Assembly: GCA_030593185.1 (NCBI GenBank) | Contig: JAUVHQ010000002.1 | Location: forward strand, 1 to 26,930 | Direction: 5' to 3' | From: Bacteroidota bacterium | GTDB taxonomy: Bacteria > Bacteroidota > Bacteroidia > Bacteroidales > VadinHA17 | Length of the DNA: 26,930 nt | Part shown: positions 24,501 to 26,930 of the stretch, piece after piece | Layout: each line of letters begins with the position of its first letter | Numbering within the stretch: position 1 is the first letter of the stretch | The notes under the pieces: model-generated | Databases searched by the model: none | What the model was told of the DNA's origin: nothing | What the model saw: the letters and a program-made list of their open reading frames with translations, nothing else | Position numbers and translations under genes: made by a program

Positions 24501-25547
24501 TTATAGTTTACCTGTTGTAGAGAGTTTTTCAAAATCTTTCAGGTCTATCATCAGATCGTAAGAATATCTTACAAACATCCTGCCAATTTGGTATTTATCA
24601 AAGGGCTTAACCTCTTCTCCAAGGGCTAATTTTACCAGTGCCTCGGGAAGATTTTGGCCCGCTCCAACAGCAAGATATACCCAGGCAGGAATTCGCGGAT
24701 TAATCTCAATAACATATAGTTCGTTTTTGCTGGTTTTAATAAGCTCAAGTTCCATTCCGCCCCTCCAGTTTGTAGAGCGGATAATTTTATGGGTAAGGTC
24801 TAACATTTCTTTATTATCCAGAGTTATACCACCCCAGGCTTTTCCCTTATCGGTGATATATTGCTTCCGCATAGGAACAGCTCCTATTGTATTGCCCTTG
24901 CCATCACCAAGAGCAACCACGTTGACCTCTGTTCCTTTGATAAATTCCTGGATAATTACCGGAAGACCCCATTTTGCACTTATTTTGTTATAATGCATAC
25001 GCACCTGTTCCTCATTATAAGCAAGGTAAGCATCATAAAATTTGCCTTTTACCATAACAGGAAATTCAAAGTCATCACGAATTTTCTCGATATCAGAATG
25101 TTTCAGAACAGACTTGCTTTTTGGAACGCTAACCCCATACTTTTTACCAAAAGCAGGCAATTCTGATTTATGCCGTTCTTCAAACTGTTCAATGGTTGGC
25201 AGGAAGGTTTTAATTCCCATTTCATGCAGACGGGCTGAAGATTTCATAAAAGTATAAAGCTCAGCATCGAAATTTGGGATAAGGACATCAATTTTTTCAC
25301 GTTCATGAATATATTCAAGACGCTTTATTAAATCGCCGGAGCCTTCTGAGGGATATGGTACCTGGTAAACTTTGTCAACAATATTGTCCATGTAAATACC
25401 CGGTTCCAGGGTTTCGTATGCCAGCCCAATGACGGTTAGATCAAAATCTTCAGATTCACGGAGAGAACGAATAACAGGAACCCCGGGACCGGGATTGTCG
25501 GTATTATTCAACCCTGTGACGGCAAGTGTTACTTTGAGCTTATTCAT
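24501..25547 (-). CDS. ATP-grasp ligase (carboxylate-amine/amide type)
   Basis: A 348-residue stand-alone ATP-grasp enzyme of the carbamoyl-phosphate-synthase-like group (PylC/PurK-like layout). Residues 1-120 form the Rossmann-like preATP-grasp domain (KVTLAVTGL to LIPNFDAELYTF). The ATP-binding part follows with FPVMVKGKF (K167), the QEFIKGTEVNVVALGD loop (E201) and LYVIEINPRIPAW (E281, N283 and R285 for metal and phosphate). Such enzymes join a carboxylate to an amine with ATP, via an acyl phosphate. No GATase or peptide-binding domain is present. It lies 12 bp after the PqqD-like gene, so both are probably co-translated. The substrate is unknown. Confidence 0.88.
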   Translation of the reverse strand: MNKLKVTLAVTGLNNTDNPGPGVPVIRSLRESEDFDLTVIGLAYETLEPGIYMDNIVDKVYQVPYPSEGSGDLIKRLEYIHEREKIDVLIPNFDAELYTFMKSSARLHEMGIKTFLPTIEQFEERHKSELPAFGKKYGVSVPKSKSVLKHSDIEKIRDDFEFPVMVKGKFYDAYLAYNEEQVRMHYNKISAKWGLPVIIQEFIKGTEVNVVALGDGKGNTIGAVPMRKQYITDKGKAWGGITLDNKEMLDLTHKIIRSTNWRGGMELELIKTSKNELYVIEINPRIPAWVYLAVGAGQNLPEALVKLALGEEVKPFDKYQIGRMFVRYSYDLMIDLKDFEKLSTTGKL

Positions 25548-25559
25548 ATTATAAAATTG

Positions 25560-25808
25560 TTAATCATCGTTTTCTATAAGATTAAATTGCTTCAGGGTTT
25601 GTATAAAATCAAGAAAATATTTATCAAATTCACCTGGTGGCACATCATATTTTTTTGTCATGGTATCATGAATTTTATCAAAATCTTTTTCCTGTTTTAA
25701 AAGATTTAGTATTTCAGCACCAAAAGGATTCATGGAAAATGAATCACCCGAATTGGGATCAAATACAAATCCCGATTCACTTACAGCGATATTCTTTTTC
25801 AGTTTCAT
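25560..25808 (-). CDS. PqqD-like peptide chaperone
   Basis: An 82-residue protein with the PqqD fold pattern: a short beta hairpin (NIAVSESGFVFDPNSGDSFSMN), then PFGAEILNLLKQ, the DKIHDTMTKKYDVPPGEF helix-loop, and FLDFIQTLKQFNLIE at the end. PqqD and related RREs bind ribosomal peptide precursors or proteins and present them to a modifying enzyme. Here it directly precedes an ATP-grasp ligase, not a radical SAM enzyme. It may carry the substrate of that ligase or a decarboxylase. No clear precursor peptide is seen next to it. The ATG is 30 bp inside hairpin element A. Confidence is limited by the short length and divergent family. Confidence 0.7.
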   Translation of the reverse strand: MKLKKNIAVSESGFVFDPNSGDSFSMNPFGAEILNLLKQEKDFDKIHDTMTKKYDVPPGEFDKYFLDFIQTLKQFNLIENDD

Positions 25809-25837
25809 CAGTGTATAATTTTATTTTTAAATGTCTG

Positions 25838-25902
25838 ATGGAACCCACATGTATTAAATTACATTCATTTTTGTTTGTGCTAAAAGAACATGTGGGTTTC
25901 AT
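25838..25902. repeat. Hairpin element, copy A
   Basis: ATGGAACCCACATGT (25838-25852) pairs with ACATGTGGGTTTCAT (25888-25902) over 15 bp, one pair being G-T. The 35-nt loop contains TCATTTTTGTTTGTGC (25865-25880), shared exactly with copy B. It sits 30 bp before the PqqD-like start codon and would be in its 5' leader if transcription starts upstream. The G-T pair favours a plus-strand RNA; on the minus strand it becomes an A-C mismatch. Confidence 0.75.
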
Positions 25903-25950
25903 AATTAATGTTTTTGGGATTAATCACCGGCACAAAAATCAACAATATTG

Positions 25951-25992
25951 TTTAATTAAATGTTACAAAATTTCATTAATATGTTACAAAAT
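25951..25992. repeat. Two 21-bp direct repeats
   Basis: The words ending ATGTTACAAAAT recur exactly 21 bp apart (25951-25971 and 25972-25992), with a similar TTAATTAA-like front part. A spacing of two helical turns suits a pair of protein-binding sites on one DNA face. They lie about 145-185 bp upstream of the PqqD-like start. Confidence 0.5.
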
Positions 25993-26029
25993 CTGTGCTA
26001 AACTGGATTTAAGCATTTTAGGCCCTTTA

Positions 26030-26069
26030 AACTTTTTATGCTGAGCACAGTCGAAGTATAGTTCACTTT
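26030..26069 (-). repeat. 40-bp dispersed repeat, copy 2
   Basis: The reverse complement matches 2331-2370 at 37 of 40 bases, with core CTTCGACTGTGCTCAG. It lies just downstream of the AraC-type gene end, in the spacer before the PqqD-like gene. Adjacent AGTTGAAAGTGACTAAAGTG-like words resemble the degenerate repeats elsewhere in the window. Confidence 0.8.
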
Positions 26070-26126
26070 AGTCACTTTCAACTTTAGCTCACTTTAAACT
26101 TCTTCTCAACTTTAAGCACTAATTAA

Positions 26127-26720
26127 TTAATATAACTTATCAATGGGTTTTTTAAGAACGAAATTGCTTTTTTTATAATCAGTCACTGATAACCTGGTTT
26201 CTTTCCGGAATTGGTTGGAAAGATACTGTACACTACAGTAGTCCATCATAAAGGCAATTTCACTGAGAGTGTACTCACTCTGATCGATAAGTTCTTTAAT
26301 TCGTTCCATTTTTTGGAGGATGATATATCTCTCAAGAGTGATGGGTTCATGTGAAGAAAAGATCCTTGAAAGATATGAATAGCTCAAGCCCAGTTTTTCT
26401 ACCAGGTAGTCTGACTTCCGTACAATGGAATCTACGTTGTTCAGTTGGTGGATAAGCTCGATTATAGCGATCTTTATCTGTTCAATAAGTTGCAATTCCC
26501 TGTTTTTGATCAGTTCAAAACCATACTTTCCGAGAAGGTTATCAATAAATTTATCTGTGATCAATGCGGGAGAACAAGTAACAGTAACCGTTCCAAGTTG
26601 AATATTGTCTACCCGGATACCTGCCTGCTCGAATTTTTCTTTTAGCAGGATAATACAACAATTACTTACCATATTTTTAATATGAAAAATCCAGGTTATT
26701 GATTTTTCAGAAATACCCAT
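26127..26720 (-). CDS. AraC-family regulator with metal-domain-like N-terminus
   Basis: A 197-residue transcription regulator. Residues about 85-185 form an AraC/XylS double helix-turn-helix (SYLSRIFSSHEPITLERYIIL, then LSEIAFMMDYCSVQYLSNQF). The N-terminal 75 residues (IFHIKNMVSNCCIILLKEKF to LGTVTV) resemble a heavy-metal-associated fold known from related Bacteroidota regulators. The usual Cys-x2-Cys-like pattern is altered: position 19 is Ser, while C21 and C22 remain, so metal binding may be lost or changed. It lies upstream of the cluster at 25808 on the same strand, with a 318-bp gap, and may control it. A 12-bp palindromic array and the end of a likely paralogue lie upstream. Confidence 0.85.
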   Translation of the reverse strand: MGISEKSITWIFHIKNMVSNCCIILLKEKFEQAGIRVDNIQLGTVTVTCSPALITDKFIDNLLGKYGFELIKNRELQLIEQIKIAIIELIHQLNNVDSIVRKSDYLVEKLGLSYSYLSRIFSSHEPITLERYIILQKMERIKELIDQSEYTLSEIAFMMDYCSVQYLSNQFRKETRLSVTDYKKSNFVLKKPIDKLY

Positions 26721-26801
26721 TTATAACAGGTTAGAAATTTATAAGTTAATAAATCCTTTGTAATTTATGATTTATTGACTTATGGTGGTTTTGTATAAAA
26801 G

Positions 26802-26837
26802 AATAACGTTATTAATAACGTTATTAATAACGTAATT
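26802..26837. promoter_or_regulatory. 12-bp palindrome, three tandem copies
   Basis: AATAACGTTATT occurs twice (26802-26813, 26814-26825), followed by AATAACGTAATT (26826-26837). Each perfect unit is its own reverse complement. It lies 82-117 bp upstream of the AraC-type start, in the gap between two regulator genes. This looks like an operator array, perhaps for autoregulation, but AraC-type sites are usually direct repeats, so another regulator is possible. Confidence 0.5.
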
Positions 26838-26888
26838 AAAATTAATAAATCTTTTTCACAAAGCAATCGGCTAAATTATTTGTTTAAG

Positions 26889-26930
26889 CTAAATATTTAG
26901 TTTTTCAGGCATTGGTTTTTTCAGAACAAA
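26889..26930 (-). CDS. Partial: C-terminal end of a second AraC-type regulator
   Basis: The last 42 bases encode, on the minus strand, 13 residues FVLKKPMPEKLNI and a TAG stop, running off the window edge. The AraC-type protein at 26127 ends FVLKKPIDKLY, so the two C-termini share FVLKKP and similar following residues. I infer a tandem paralogue in the same orientation, 168 bp upstream. So short an overlap could be chance, but position, strand and frame all fit. Confidence 0.55.
   Translation of the reverse strand, partial: FVLKKPMPEKLNI

Larger units (their letters stand above)
25809..26126. other. Spacer upstream of the PqqD-like gene
   Basis: This 318-bp spacer separates the cluster from the regulator gene whose end is at 26127. 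It holds hairpin element A (25838-25902), a 21-bp direct repeat (25951-25992) and the second copy of the 40-bp dispersed repeat (26030-26069). CACTTTA/AACTTTA-type degenerate repeats follow from about 26064 to 26116. The promoter of the PqqD-like gene should lie in the first half; I found no strong match. Confidence 0.6.

Noticed and set aside
25777..25902. 41-residue Cys-containing frame on the minus strand upstream of the PqqD-like gene, tempting as a peptide precursor
   Set aside because: Its start codon lies inside the stem of hairpin element A and it overlaps the PqqD-like gene out of frame. In copy B the same frame stops after 15 codons, so structure and not coding is conserved.

Overview
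The window looks like a chromosomal piece of an AT-rich member of the Bacteroidota, probably near the Bacteroidales. Reasons: the protein sequences and family repertoire (Bacteroidota-type cyclophilin lipoprotein, MORN-2/YwqK-like repeat protein, four-helix-bundle S23-like protein, DUF4198, AraC regulators with a metal-domain-like N-terminus), weak or absent Shine-Dalgarno sequences, and two promoters resembling the TTTG/TAnnTTTG type. No rRNA, tRNA, CRISPR array, transposase, integrase or phage gene was seen. The taxonomic call is an inference from protein character only.

Layout. 1-412: gene-free, with a nested inverted repeat and 7-bp repeats. 413-2321 (+): cyclophilin lipoprotein and pheS. 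2331-2569: repeat-rich spacer that runs into the end of an OsmC-family gene (-). 3084-3788 (+): Crp/FNR-type regulator divergent from OsmC. 3852-7772 (-): run of nadA, a 17-repeat MORN-2 protein, ruvB and a 56-residue membrane protein. 7773-8370: AT-rich divergent spacer with three inverted repeats. 8371-8814 (+): rpiB. 8846-8929: branched palindromic element. 8938-9312 (-): VanZ-like protein. 9631-13824 (+): a 1397-residue fusion of a GT4-like glycosyltransferase, an unrecognised middle part and a phosphodiester glycosidase (NAGPA-like) domain. Then a four-helix-bundle gene flanked by a 23-bp direct repeat, and hemW. 15433-16722 (-): a second glycosyltransferase sharing a diagnostic motif with the fusion protein. 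16772-17686 (-): coiled-coil membrane protein.

17820-25808 (-) is the most interesting part. In transcription order it holds a PqqD-like small protein, a stand-alone ATP-grasp ligase, a type III-fold PLP decarboxylase, a urea-transporter-fold channel fused to an M23 (LytM) domain, a TPR/outer-membrane beta-barrel protein, a periplasmic TPR protein and a DUF4198 protein. Gaps are short (12, 239, 22 and 41 bp) and two junctions overlap by 13 bp. I infer a pathway that builds or modifies a small amide or amine compound and moves it across the inner membrane, wall and outer membrane. The substrate is unknown. Two copies of one hairpin element with compensatory stem changes sit before the PqqD gene and before the decarboxylase.

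The right end (26127-26930, -) holds an AraC-type regulator. Upstream of it is a 3 x 12-bp palindromic tandem array, and then the last 13 codons of what looks like a tandem paralogue cut by the window edge. Several intergenic spacers share a composite of degenerate 7- to 9-bp repeats, purine-rich tracts and a 40-bp dispersed repeat. These repeats supply the stop codons of at least three genes.
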